Shown here one piece after another: positions 1-6,502 of a DNA stretch of 14,295 nucleotides. Within the stretch, counting starts at the first letter, position 1. Every line of letters begins with the position of its first letter. Under the pieces are notes generated by a model. The model was not told the DNA's origin and ran no database searches. It saw only the letters and a list, made by a program, of their open reading frames with translations. The position numbers and the translations under genes are program-made. Source of the DNA: Planctomycetota bacterium (lineage in GTDB: Bacteria; Planctomycetota; UBA1135; GCA-002686595); the NCBI GenBank assembly GCA_027623615.1, contig JAQBVH010000018.1, positions 1 to 14,295 on the forward strand, read 5' to 3'.

Positions 1-470
1 TCCTCGACCGCTCGCTGCGCGAGAACTTCGCGTTGGCCAATGACGCCACGTTGACCCGTCGCGGCCGCCTGCTGCGCGCGCTCGAGGCCGCGCGCTTCCG
101 CCACCACGCGGACGCGTTGCGCATGAAGTACACCGATGACGATCAGGCCGCGCGCGGGCTCTCGGGCGGCAACCAGCAGAAGCTCGTCCTCGCGCGCTGG
201 CTGCAGCGCGACGCAGAGGTCCTGATCCTCGACGAGCCGACCCGTGGGATCGACGTGGGCGCGCGCTACGAGATCTACATCTTGATCCGCGAGCTGGCGG
301 CGCGGGGCAAGTCCCTGCTCGTGATCAGCTCGGACCTCCCGGAGGTGCTCGGGATCTGCGACCGGGTCCTCGTGCTGCACGAGGGCCGCCTGACCGCGGA
401 CCTCGCGGTCGAGGGGTTGACCCAGGAGCAGCTCCTCAGCGCGGCGCTCGGCCAGGGGGCGCTGGCGTGA
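1..470 (+). CDS. Sugar ABC transporter ATP-binding protein, C-terminal part (RbsA/MglA-type), 5' end outside the window
   Basis: This is the cytoplasmic ATPase of a class-2 sugar (ribose/galactose/xylose-type) importer, which powers uptake through the permease encoded next. The open frame enters from the left edge (codons from base 3), so the gene is 5'-truncated by the window and about 155 codons are visible. The ABC signature LSGGNQQK lies at about 159-182, followed by Walker B ending LILDEPT at about 220-242 and the D-loop RGIDVG. The switch region reads ISSDLPEVLG instead of carrying the usual histidine, as is typical of the second nucleotide-binding domain of RbsA-like tandem ATPases. 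The TTG at 33 is internal and not a real start. The stop TGA (468-470) overlaps the GTG start of the permease, a sign of translational coupling. The substrate cannot be told from this part. Confidence 0.93.
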   Translation, partial: LDRSLRENFALANDATLTRRGRLLRALEAARFRHHADALRMKYTDDDQAARGLSGGNQQKLVLARWLQRDAEVLILDEPTRGIDVGARYEIYILIRELAARGKSLLVISSDLPEVLGICDRVLVLHEGRLTADLAVEGLTQEQLLSAALGQGALA

Positions 471-1762
471 GGATCCTGCGCTGGTTCGCCGACCGCGGCG
501 GGGTCCTGGTGCTCGTGCTCATGGGCCTCGTCCTGAGCCTGATCACGATCGAGGAGCACACCTCGGCCAGCCCGGGCGCGGCGCGTCGCTTGATCGAGGA
601 GCACTTCAGCGGCGGTCGCGTGTTCGTCGCGATCGACGACCAGCAGGACCAGCACGCCTTCGCGGACGCCGTCGCTCGAGCGGTCGAGGACGAGGGCGGC
701 GAGGTCGTACGCGCCGTGGGCACACCGGCCGCGATCCGCAAGGCGCTCGAGGCGAACCTGACGGGGCTGGCGGCAATCGTCTCGCTACCGACCTCGGATG
801 CATGGGGCCTGCTCGAGGACTCGGCGGCGCGCTACCCGGGCCTCGCAGGCGTGCCGGTGCTCGCACCCGCGCCCTACCGCTGGCCGACGTTCCTGACCCG
901 CGACAACCTCCTGAACATCGCGGAGAAGATCGCGGTGTGGGCGGTGCTCGGCATCGGCATGACCCTGGTCATCCTGACCGCGGGCATCGACCTCTCGGTC
1001 GGGAGCCTGGTCGCGCTCTCCTCGGTCGTCGTCAGCCTCTTGCTGCGGGACGTCTTCGGTGGTCACGACGCGAGCGGCTTCGCGGTCCTGATCGCGAGCC
1101 TCGCTGCGGTGGCTGCCTGCGCCCTCGCAGGGCTGATCACGGGCCTGTTCGTCACCCGCTTCCAGGTCGCGCCCTTCATCGTGACCCTCGGGATGATGAT
1201 GGCGGCGAGCGGCACGGCGCTGCGCCTGACGGGCGGGACCTCGATCGACGCGGTCCCCGACAGCTTCGCGTGGCTCGGCCACGGCGACGCCCTCGGGATC
1301 CCGAACGCCATCGTCGTCATGCTCGTGTTGTATGCCGCCGCGTGGGTCCTGATGACCCACACGACGATGGGTCGCGCGATCTACGCCGTCGGCTCGAACC
1401 AGGAGGCCGCGCGCCTGGCGGGCATCCCGGTGCAGCGCGTGCTGCTCTTCGTCTACGTCCTCTCCGGAGCGCTCGCAGGCATCGGCGGCCTGATCACCGC
1501 CTCGACCTTCGAGAGCGGCGACCCGAACTACGGCCAGATGTACGAGCTGTACGTGATCGCGGCCGTGGTCGTGGGCGGCACCTCCCTGGCCGGCGGGGAG
1601 GGCAAGGTGATGGGCACGCTGGTCGGCGCGTTGATCCTCGGCGTGATCTACAACGGCATGAACCTCACGGGCGTGGGAGGCTTCAGCCAGCGCATCGTGC
1701 TGGGCGCGGTGATCCTGGGGGCGGTGGTGCTGGACCAGTGGAAGCGACGGCGACGCGACTGA
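467..1762 (+). CDS. RbsC-type sugar ABC transporter permease with an inserted soluble domain
   Basis: This is the inner-membrane permease of the importer whose ATPase precedes it (BPD_transp_2 family). It starts with GTG at 467 inside a GTGA overlap with the ATPase stop. Residues 12-27 form a first hydrophobic helix. The family core resumes at about residue 141 with FLTRDNLLNI, GMTLVILTAGIDLSVGS (about 164-180) and the late GGTSLAGGEGKVMGTLVGA motif, ending in a basic tail. At 431 residues it is about 100 longer than ordinary RbsC proteins of about 320. The excess is one block, residues about 35-137, which is soluble and reads as alternating strands and helices (GRVFVAIDD, then AFADAVARAVEDEGGEVV, then LAAIVSLPTSDAWGLLED). 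It resembles one lobe of a periplasmic sugar-binding protein; that resemblance is inferred by eye. No separate binding-protein gene follows; one could lie upstream of the window. Confidence 0.92.
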   Translation: MRILRWFADRGGVLVLVLMGLVLSLITIEEHTSASPGAARRLIEEHFSGGRVFVAIDDQQDQHAFADAVARAVEDEGGEVVRAVGTPAAIRKALEANLTGLAAIVSLPTSDAWGLLEDSAARYPGLAGVPVLAPAPYRWPTFLTRDNLLNIAEKIAVWAVLGIGMTLVILTAGIDLSVGSLVALSSVVVSLLLRDVFGGHDASGFAVLIASLAAVAACALAGLITGLFVTRFQVAPFIVTLGMMMAASGTALRLTGGTSIDAVPDSFAWLGHGDALGIPNAIVVMLVLYAAAWVLMTHTTMGRAIYAVGSNQEAARLAGIPVQRVLLFVYVLSGALAGIGGLITASTFESGDPNYGQMYELYVIAAVVVGGTSLAGGEGKVMGTLVGALILGVIYNGMNLTGVGGFSQRIVLGAVILGAVVLDQWKRRRRD

Positions 1763-1927
1763 TCGAAACTGCGCGTCGTGGGGGTGACCTGCGCGGCTCG
1801 GCATGCCCAGGCGGGGGCTACGCGCGAGATCCATCGGATGCAAGCGACCTTGGTCCTCCGGCCGCTCCCCCCGAGCCTGCCCTAGCCACGGACATTCTCG
1901 CTACCCGACGAACTGCCGGGACGGTAG

Positions 1928-2210
1928 TGGATCTCCCCGGGTTGGGGCGGTCCCGTGCGCATCACCTTCGAGCCACCACGCTCCGGCGGCATGGTGCGTC
2001 TCACGCTGGGGGAGGAAGGGACCTTCTGGATCAGCAAGGAGCAACTTCGGCGGGCGATTCGCGAGGCAGGACGAGGCCAGCCACTCCCATCCTGCGCTGC
2101 CTGCGGGGGACTACGTCCTGCCCGCCGAGCTGCGCGGGCACAGGACGCAGGAGATCCCCCTCTCCCTCAAGGCGGGCCGGCTGACCGAGGTCATGCTCCG
2201 TTTTCCATGA
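1928..2210 (+). pseudogene. Frameshifted remnant of a gene, possibly ending in a carboxypeptidase-regulatory/PEGA-like domain
   Basis: No intact gene covers 1763-2252. Within it, one frame (from 1928, just after an in-frame TAG at 1925) reads protein-like up to about 2040 (GPVRITFEPPRSGGMVRLTL, then GEEGTFWIS). After that its third positions lose their G/C bias and the adjacent +1 frame becomes protein-like instead (ALPAGDYVLPAELRGH, then QEIPLSLKAGRLTEVMLRF) and ends at TGA 2208-2210. The second half resembles the end of carboxypeptidase-regulatory-like or PEGA-type beta-sandwich domains, by eye only. The simplest reading is a decayed 3' gene fragment with a single frameshift near 2040. A short intact gene starting at 1803 or at GTG 1955 cannot be excluded. 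The stretch 1763-1927 shows nothing recognisable. Confidence 0.35.
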
Positions 2211-2252
2211 CCTTCGGTTGCCGCCTCGCCGTTGACGCGAAGAATGCCCCGC

Positions 2253-2936
2253 ATGGCGCGCGAGGCGTTCGACATCATCGGTGACGTGCACGGCTGCTAC
2301 GACGAGCTGATCGAGCTCCTCGAGCGGCTCGGCTACGAGCGCCGCGGCAGCACCTACGGCGCGCCCACCGGCCGCTCGCTCGTCTTCCTCGGCGACCTGA
2401 TCGACCGCGGGCCGAAGGCGCCGGAGGTCTGCGAGCTGGTGATGGACCTGTGCGAGGCAGCCACGGCGGTGTGCCTGTTCGGGAACCACGAGCACCAGCT
2501 CCTCGAGCACCTGGCGGACCGCTTCGAGCTGGGCTGGGGGCTCGAGAAGACGATGGCTCAGTTCCGCGACAAGCCCGAGCTCTTCGAGCGCTTGCGCCGG
2601 TTCGCGGCCGAGCTGCCCTACCAGCTGACCCTCGACGAGGGACGCCTCGTCGTCGCCCACGCCGGCTGTCCGCTCGAATACCACGGCGCCGACACCCCCG
2701 AGGCGCGCCACTTCGCCCTCTACTCGAACCCGCGGGGCTACCGGCGCCTCGACTGGGCGCCGAGCTACCTCGGCGCAGCGACCGTCGTCTACGGCCACAC
2801 GCCGATCGACGAGGCGCGCTGGGTGAACAACGCGATCTGCATCGACACGGGCTGCTGCTACGGCGGGGCGCTGACGGCGCTGCGCTACCCGGAGCGGGAG
2901 CTGGTCTCCGTCGCTGCGCGTGAGACCTACTACTAG
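2253..2936 (+). CDS. Calcineurin-like metallophosphoesterase, PrpE/ApaH-like (possible bis(5'-nucleosyl)-tetraphosphatase)
   Basis: This is a cytoplasmic metal-dependent phosphoesterase of the PPP branch. It carries the full set of family motifs: GDVHGC (residues 10-15, D11 and H13), GDLIDRGP (47-54, D48), GNHE (77-80), AHAG (135-138, H136) and GHTP (181-184, H182), followed by CIDTGCCYGG. All metal ligands appear present. At 227 residues and with the FDIIGDVHGCYDEL start it most resembles PrpE-type Ap4A hydrolases, but related enzymes act as protein phosphatases, so the substrate is open. The start is uncertain: the frame also offers TTG 2232 and ATG 2244. ATG 2253 was preferred because GAAG at 2239-2242 can serve it with a 10-nt spacer, while that motif abuts 2244. 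The gene ends convergently, its TAG sharing a CTAG palindrome with the stop of the M20 gene. Confidence 0.88.
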   Translation: MAREAFDIIGDVHGCYDELIELLERLGYERRGSTYGAPTGRSLVFLGDLIDRGPKAPEVCELVMDLCEAATAVCLFGNHEHQLLEHLADRFELGWGLEKTMAQFRDKPELFERLRRFAAELPYQLTLDEGRLVVAHAGCPLEYHGADTPEARHFALYSNPRGYRRLDWAPSYLGAATVVYGHTPIDEARWVNNAICIDTGCCYGGALTALRYPERELVSVAARETYY

Positions 2937-4237
2937 TCCTTCCCCAGCAGCTCCAGCACCGCCACCGTCATCGCGCGCACGCCCGTCTTGATCGAGGGCT
3001 CCGGTGCGATCTTGAACAAGGGGGAGTGGTGCGAGGGCACGGCGGGACCGCCCGCCGCCTCGGCGTCGAGTTCGGCTTGCGGGGTGCCTCCGACGCTGAA
3101 GTAGGCGCCGGGGACCTTGTCGCGGGTCTGGACGAAGTAGGCGAAGTCCTCGGCGCCCATGCCCTCGGGCTTGGCCTCGTAGAGGGCGTGCACGCCCAGC
3201 TCGCGCACGAAGGCCTCGCGGATGCGCAAGGCCAGCTTGCGGTCGTTGATGGTGGTGGGCGTGGCTTCCTTGGAGAGCTCGACCGTCGGCAGCTTGTCCT
3301 CGGGCAGCCCGTTCGTGCGCCCGACGCCGTCGCAGACGCGCACGATCCCGTCGAGCAGCTTCTGGCGCGTCTCCTCGCTGTTGGCGCGCACCGTCACCTC
3401 GAGCTTGGCCTCGCGCGGGATGATGTTGTGCTTGAAGCCGCCGTGGAACGAGCCGACCGTGATCACGCCCGGCTCCTGGGGCGCGAGCTCGCGGCTGACC
3501 AGGCCCTGCAGCGCGATCACGATCTGCGAGCCGATGTAGATCGGGTCCTTGCCCTTGTGCGGGCTCGCGCCGTGGGCGCCGATGCCGTGCACGGTGATGT
3601 CGACGCTGTCGGAAGAGGAGGCGTAGAGCCCGCCGCGCATCTCGACCTTGCCCGCGGGCTTGCCGGCGCTGACGTGCAGGGCGAGCGCGTAGTCCGGCAC
3701 GCCGAAGCGCTCGTACAAGCCGTCGCCGAGCATCATGCGCGCGCCGCCGATGCGCTCCTCGGCCGGCTGGCCGATGAACATGACCGTGCCCGACCAGTCG
3801 TCCTTCAGCTCGACCAGGCGCCGCGCCGTGCCGACCAGGCAGGTCATGTGCACGTCGTGACCGCAGGCGTGCATGACCGGGACCTCGTCACCGGTGATGT
3901 CGACCTGGCGCGCCTTGGAGGCATAGGGCAGGCCCGTCTCCTCGAGCACGGGCAGGCCGTCCATGTCCGCGCGCACGAGCACGAGCGGCCCGGGGCCGTT
4001 GCTCAGCATGCCGACGAGGCCGGTGCCGCCCACGCCCTCGGTCACCTCGACTCCGGCCGCGCGCAGCTCCTCGGCCAGGCGCCTGGCGGTCTCGTGCTCG
4101 AGGAAGCTCAGCTCCGGGTGCTGGTGGAAGTGGACGAACAGGTCCTCGAGCAGCATGTCGTAGTCCGCCGCGATGGCGGTCACGAGCGGGTCTTCCTGGG
4201 GGACGGTCGCGGCGAGGACGAGGAGCAAGGACTTCAT
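2933..4237 (-). CDS. Exported M20-family amidohydrolase (N-acyl-amino-acid amidohydrolase/hippurate-hydrolase type)
   Basis: This zinc-type amidohydrolase of peptidase family M20 (M20D, as in hippurate hydrolase and N-acyl-L-amino-acid amidohydrolases) cleaves an amide bond in acylated amino acids or similar compounds. Visible motifs are HPELSFLEHET (40-50), ADMDGLPVLEE (90-100), HACGHDVH (123-130, metal ligands C125 and H127), PAEE (158-161, the catalytic and ligand glutamates), LHV (H188), MGAEDFAYF (360-368) and SHHSPLF (402-408, the last metal-ligand histidine). Length, 434 residues, is normal plus a short hydrophobic N-terminus (MKSLLLVLAATVPQ) that looks like a small signal peptide, so the enzyme is probably exported. 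It lies 39 nt downstream of the AhpD-like gene on the same strand. A TATCCT hexamer sits 9 nt before its ATG, so it may also have its own near-leaderless promoter. Confidence 0.92.
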   Translation of the reverse strand: MKSLLLVLAATVPQEDPLVTAIAADYDMLLEDLFVHFHQHPELSFLEHETARRLAEELRAAGVEVTEGVGGTGLVGMLSNGPGPLVLVRADMDGLPVLEETGLPYASKARQVDITGDEVPVMHACGHDVHMTCLVGTARRLVELKDDWSGTVMFIGQPAEERIGGARMMLGDGLYERFGVPDYALALHVSAGKPAGKVEMRGGLYASSSDSVDITVHGIGAHGASPHKGKDPIYIGSQIVIALQGLVSRELAPQEPGVITVGSFHGGFKHNIIPREAKLEVTVRANSEETRQKLLDGIVRVCDGVGRTNGLPEDKLPTVELSKEATPTTINDRKLALRIREAFVRELGVHALYEAKPEGMGAEDFAYFVQTRDKVPGAYFSVGGTPQAELDAEAAGGPAVPSHHSPLFKIAPEPSIKTGVRAMTVAVLELLGKD

Positions 4238-4246
4238 GGTCCCCGC

Positions 4247-4252
4247 AGGATA
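4247..4252 (-). promoter_or_regulatory. Possible -10 element (TATCCT) of the M20 gene, almost leaderless
   Basis: On the minus strand TATCCT ends 9 nt before the ATG of the amidohydrolase. A start about 7 nt downstream of such an element would fall next to the start codon, and there is no Shine-Dalgarno sequence in between except GGGG. No convincing -35 is visible. The same arrangement recurs at two other minus-strand genes in the window. Confidence 0.35.
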
Positions 4253-4276
4253 CGACGGCCCGGGTGGGCCAGGGTC

Positions 4277-4491
4277 TCAGTTGCCCAAGGCCGACAGCTG
4301 CACCTCGACGCAGGCCGAGCAGTAGCCGTGGGAGAAGCGCGCATCGCCGGGAATCTCGGCCAGCGCGCCCTCGATCGGCGTCCAGCCGGCGCTGGTCAGG
4401 ACGTCCTTGCAGCGGCAGCAGAGCATGAAGATCGCGACCGGATTGCCACGCTCCTCCGTGAAGTACTTGACCAGCTCGCGCGCGCACCCGA
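4277..4491 (-). pseudogene. Out-of-frame Cys-rich (CxxC...FSHGxCxxC) tail of the AhpD-like gene
   Basis: This stretch continues the protein-like reading of the AhpD-like gene but in the -1 frame relative to it. It reads ELVKYFTEERGNPVAIFMLC, then a Cys-rich unit: CCRCK, WTPIEGALAEI, ARFSHGYCSAC, ending with TGA at 4277-4279. The pattern CxxCK...W..IE......FSHG.CxxC matches the small Cys-rich, probably zinc-binding tail often found at the C-terminus of bacterial signalling proteins (recognised by pattern, not by search). There is no good start or ribosome site for it as a separate gene; an ATG at 4426 would give only 49 residues. Adding one G to the G5 run (C5 on the plus strand, 4492-4496) joins it to the preceding gene, giving a protein of about 247 residues. 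It is therefore best seen as the displaced end of that gene. Confidence 0.6.
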
Positions 4492-5019
4492 CCCCCGGTC
4501 GAAGACCATGGACTCCTGGTTGACGTCGATCTCGGTGGAGTGGAACTCCAGCACGAAGCGGTCGAGGGTGCAGAACGCGAGCAGGGCGCCGAGGTCCTCG
4601 AGCTCCTTGGCCTGGTGGTGCAGCGCGAGCTGCGCGAAGAGGGCGCTCGAGAGTTCGGGGGTTTGGAACTGAGTCGCGACGCGGCGCAGGGTCGGCTCCC
4701 AGCGCTCGCGCTCCGGGAAGTGGTCGGGGAGGGTCTGGCGCTCGACCAGCGCCTGGACCTCGGCCAGTGAGAATCCGAGGGCCACGAGGCCCGCCGCGTG
4801 GAACACCGCGCAGTACTTGTTCTGGCAAGAGCTGTGCGCGAGCACCTGGACCGCCTCCGTGATCACCGGTGGGAGGGAGAACTCGCCGCTGAGGAAGATC
4901 TTCTCGACCAGCGGCATCAAGGTCGGCCCGTAGCCCCGGTCGAAGGCGACCCGCAGGAGGATCGAGAGGTTGCCGTCGGGGAAGTAGCGCTCGAGGAGCT
5001 CTCGGGATCGCTGGTCCAC
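4396..5019 (-). CDS. AhpD/carboxymuconolactone-decarboxylase-like protein (C-terminus frameshifted)
   Basis: This all-alpha protein of the AhpD-like fold contains the core EAVQVLAHSSCQNKYCAVFH. The YC...H part (C70, H74) matches the family's resolving cysteine and histidine. A second cysteine, C65, lies one residue further off than in the usual CxxC pair, so a CxxC disulfide-reductase role is uncertain. Family members reduce peroxiredoxin-type partners or decarboxylate lactones; its own role is unknown. It starts with GTG at 5019, the only good start after an in-frame TAG at 5029-5031 on this strand. As it reads, the last 38 or so residues (after MVFDRG) turn into low-complexity Ser/Arg/Ala sequence, a sign of a lost frame, and the true continuation lies in the overlapping 4277-4491 segment. 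It precedes the M20 gene by 39 nt once the tail is included, so the two are probably co-transcribed. Confidence 0.7.
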   Translation of the reverse strand: MDQRSRELLERYFPDGNLSILLRVAFDRGYGPTLMPLVEKIFLSGEFSLPPVITEAVQVLAHSSCQNKYCAVFHAAGLVALGFSLAEVQALVERQTLPDHFPERERWEPTLRRVATQFQTPELSSALFAQLALHHQAKELEDLGALLAFCTLDRFVLEFHSTEIDVNQESMVFDRGSGARASWSSTSRRSVAIRSRSSCSAAAARTS

Positions 5020-5025
5020 GACCCC

Positions 5026-5031
5026 AATCTA
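5026..5031 (-). promoter_or_regulatory. Possible -10 element (TAGATT) of the AhpD-like gene, leaderless
   Basis: TAGATT on the minus strand ends 6 nt before the GTG start at 5019. The spacer GGGGTC is too close to act as a ribosome site. A transcript starting about 7 nt downstream would begin at or near the GTG itself. No clear -35 was seen. Confidence 0.35.
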
Positions 5032-5071
5032 CGGCACGGACCCACGGGGAAGCCAGCCGAGGAGGCCCCAG

Positions 5072-5102
5072 GGGGACTTCCGGAGAAGTTCCCCACATTT
5101 TT
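5072..5102 (+). terminator. Hairpin followed by a T-run in the divergent intergenic region (terminator- or attenuator-like)
   Basis: GGGGACTTC (5072-5080) pairs with GAAGTTCCCC (5085-5094) through a 4-nt CGGA loop with a single bulged T. It is followed by ACATTTTT (5095-5102). This is the shape of an intrinsic terminator reading rightwards, yet no plus-strand gene ends just upstream. It lies 69 nt ahead of the secreted Cys-rich gene, so it could be an attenuator in that gene's leader or a block to stray transcription. The rest of 5032-5153 shows only a GGGGTACCCC palindrome at 5142-5151. Confidence 0.35.
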
Positions 5103-5153
5103 CAGGCATGGCTGTCCGCGCGCAGGGCGCAGCCGCAATTGGGGGTACCCCTG

Positions 5154-5160
5154 AAAGGAA
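5154..5160 (+). promoter_or_regulatory. Ribosome binding site (AAAGGAA) that fixes the start of the Cys-rich secreted protein
   Basis: AAAGGAA ends 10 nt before ATG 5171. The open frame extends upstream to an ATG at 5108, but that extension is Ala/Gly-rich and would bury the signal peptide, whereas this site and the signal peptide both favour 5171. Confidence 0.6.
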
Positions 5161-5170
5161 CCACCCAAAA

Positions 5171-6388
5171 ATGTTCAAGTCGATCACCACCCTCGTCACC
5201 ACCCTCACCCTCCTCGTCACTGCTTCGAACGCCGCGGCCCAGTGCCCGCTGCCGGACAACCTGGACGGCGGCCCCTGCTGCGCCCCGACCCAGGTCCAGC
5301 TGCCGGCCTTCCCGGCCTTCAAGCAGAACTCCCTCGACATCTGCTGGCAGGACTGCGGCGTCGACGCGGTGCTCGGAGTCCGCGCCCGCTGGGGCAAGCC
5401 GACCAACACGAACGGCTCCTGCGACGCCCTGGTCAGCAAGCTGCGCATCCTCGACGCGGGCGGCCTCCTCGCCTGGCGCGGGAACATGAAGCTCAACTAC
5501 TCGCGCACCTGGTTCGAGGTCGGCAGCGGGAACAGCAACTACCAGGTCTGGCGCTTCCTCGCGAACGGCGACTTGCGCCACACCTCGACCGCCGGGCCTG
5601 CGCCGTGCCCGGTGCCCTCCTGCGCCGCCGCCCACGGCCGGCGCGTGCGCTTCACCGGCTACGTCGACTGGGCCCTGGACTGCGCCACCGGCCAGTGGTC
5701 GAACGCCTGGATGCTCAACCACGGCTGTGACCTGGTCGACCACGCTCCCGGGTTCCCCCGCGGCGGCCCCTTCCACCCCGACCGCGCCTACACCTTCGTC
5801 GGTCCCGCCGCCGGATTCGCGGTCTCGCCCATGGTCCCCGGCGAAGGTGGCGGCGGTCCCTTCGAGGCGGTGCGCAAGATCCGCATGACCACGGCTGCCG
5901 GCGCCATCGGCCCCGCGGTGTGCGAGTTCGAAGAGCGCGTCCAGCACTCGATGCAGCCCATCGCCCAGTACTGTGTCTGCGCCGGCTCGGCCAACAACCC
6001 CCCGCAGTGGCAGGAGAACGATCTGTTCATCGGCGGGAACTGCGGTACCACGATCTTCACGGGCGGTGTGCCAGGCCTGCTGCCCGGGTACCTGTCGATG
6101 GGCATCGGCACCTGGACCGACCCGACCAAGTACCCCGGCCCCGAGGCCGTGCGCTGGAACATCGGCGAGTACACGGTGATCGACGGCTGCACCAACCTGA
6201 CCCAGCAGGAGGTCTACCTCGGCGCGACCACCCTGGGCGGCTTCCCGGCCCACGCCATCGACTCGACCGGCATCGCGACCCCGCTGCCCCCGATCTTCGT
6301 CGACCAGGCCAACGCCCTGGACCGCGCCGGCGCGATCCTGATGAACGTGCCCTACTACAGCAGCCGCATCGTCAACCTGAACCACTAG
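5171..6388 (+). CDS. Secreted Cys-rich protein of unknown function
   Basis: I do not recognise a family. The first 23 residues are a typical Sec signal peptide (MFKSITTLVTTLTLLVTASN, then AAA before QC), so the 405-residue product is exported. The mature part holds about 15 cysteines spread over most of its length (for example GGPCC near the start, ICWQDC, YCVCAG, then GNCGTT and DGCTN), which suggests several disulfide bonds outside the cytoplasm. It is rich in aromatic, Gly and Pro residues and has no further membrane segment, no sorting or lipoprotein signal, and no obvious catalytic motif. Repeats were not seen. A sound ribosome site precedes the chosen ATG. It stands alone as a transcription unit: divergent from the AhpD-like gene and followed by a strong hairpin. 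Confidence 0.85.
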   Translation: MFKSITTLVTTLTLLVTASNAAAQCPLPDNLDGGPCCAPTQVQLPAFPAFKQNSLDICWQDCGVDAVLGVRARWGKPTNTNGSCDALVSKLRILDAGGLLAWRGNMKLNYSRTWFEVGSGNSNYQVWRFLANGDLRHTSTAGPAPCPVPSCAAAHGRRVRFTGYVDWALDCATGQWSNAWMLNHGCDLVDHAPGFPRGGPFHPDRAYTFVGPAAGFAVSPMVPGEGGGGPFEAVRKIRMTTAAGAIGPAVCEFEERVQHSMQPIAQYCVCAGSANNPPQWQENDLFIGGNCGTTIFTGGVPGLLPGYLSMGIGTWTDPTKYPGPEAVRWNIGEYTVIDGCTNLTQQEVYLGATTLGGFPAHAIDSTGIATPLPPIFVDQANALDRAGAILMNVPYYSSRIVNLNH

Positions 6389-6407
6389 GACCAGGGACTC
6401 TCTCTTC

Positions 6408-6441
6408 GGGGCCTCGATCCGCGCGAGCGGGTCGGGGCCCC
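6408..6441 (+). terminator. Stem-loop terminator after the Cys-rich gene
   Basis: GGGGCCTCGATCCGC (6408-6422) and GCGGGTCGGGGCCCC (6427-6441) form a 15-bp stem, all pairs matched if two G-U pairs are allowed, closed by a GCGA (GNRA-type) tetraloop. It starts 19 nt after the stop codon. There is no clear T-run behind it (GCTCTGATTT follows), so it may be a weak intrinsic terminator or a 3'-end stabilising hairpin. The G-U pairs form in RNA read rightwards, which supports a role in the plus-strand transcript. Confidence 0.6.
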
Positions 6442-6442
6442 G

Positions 6443-6464
6443 CTCTGATTTGCCACTCTGATTT
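6443..6464 (+). repeat. Tandem 9-bp direct repeat CTCTGATTT
   Basis: CTCTGATTT occurs at 6443-6451 and again at 6456-6464, 13 bp apart, between the hairpin and the promoter region of the S15 gene. The second copy also lies within a CCACT...AGTGG inverted pair (6454-6471). It could be a binding site, but at this length chance is possible. Confidence 0.3.
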
Positions 6465-6489
6465 CACAGTGGAGATCGCTCGCACTTCC

Positions 6490-6495
6490 TAGCAT
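6490..6495 (+). promoter_or_regulatory. Possible -10 element (TAGCAT) of the S15 hydrolase gene
   Basis: TAGCAT lies 17 nt before ATG 6513, with the GGAGG ribosome site between them, so the leader would be very short. No clear -35 was seen. Confidence 0.3.
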
Positions 6496-6502
6496 GCGTG
6501 CT

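Noticed and set aside
1751..1778. Inverted repeat CGACGCG/CGCGTCG around the permease stop codon, as a terminator
   Set aside because: The stem has only 7 bp with a 14-nt loop and no T-run, and it includes the last codons. This is too weak to call in GC-rich DNA.
785..1843. 352-codon minus-strand open frame opposite the permease
   Set aside because: Its product is dominated by His, Asp, Arg and Ala, typical of an antisense frame to a membrane protein gene in GC-rich DNA.
3026..4672. 548-codon open frame on the plus strand opposite the M20 gene
   Set aside because: Its product is rich in Ala, Arg, Asp, His and Val without motifs, and it lies antisense to a gene with complete M20 motifs. It is a by-product of GC-rich codon use.
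5142..5151. GGGGTACCCC palindrome as an operator upstream of the Cys-rich gene
   Set aside because: It is only 10 bp and a single copy, so chance is likely. It is mentioned only as part of the intergenic description.
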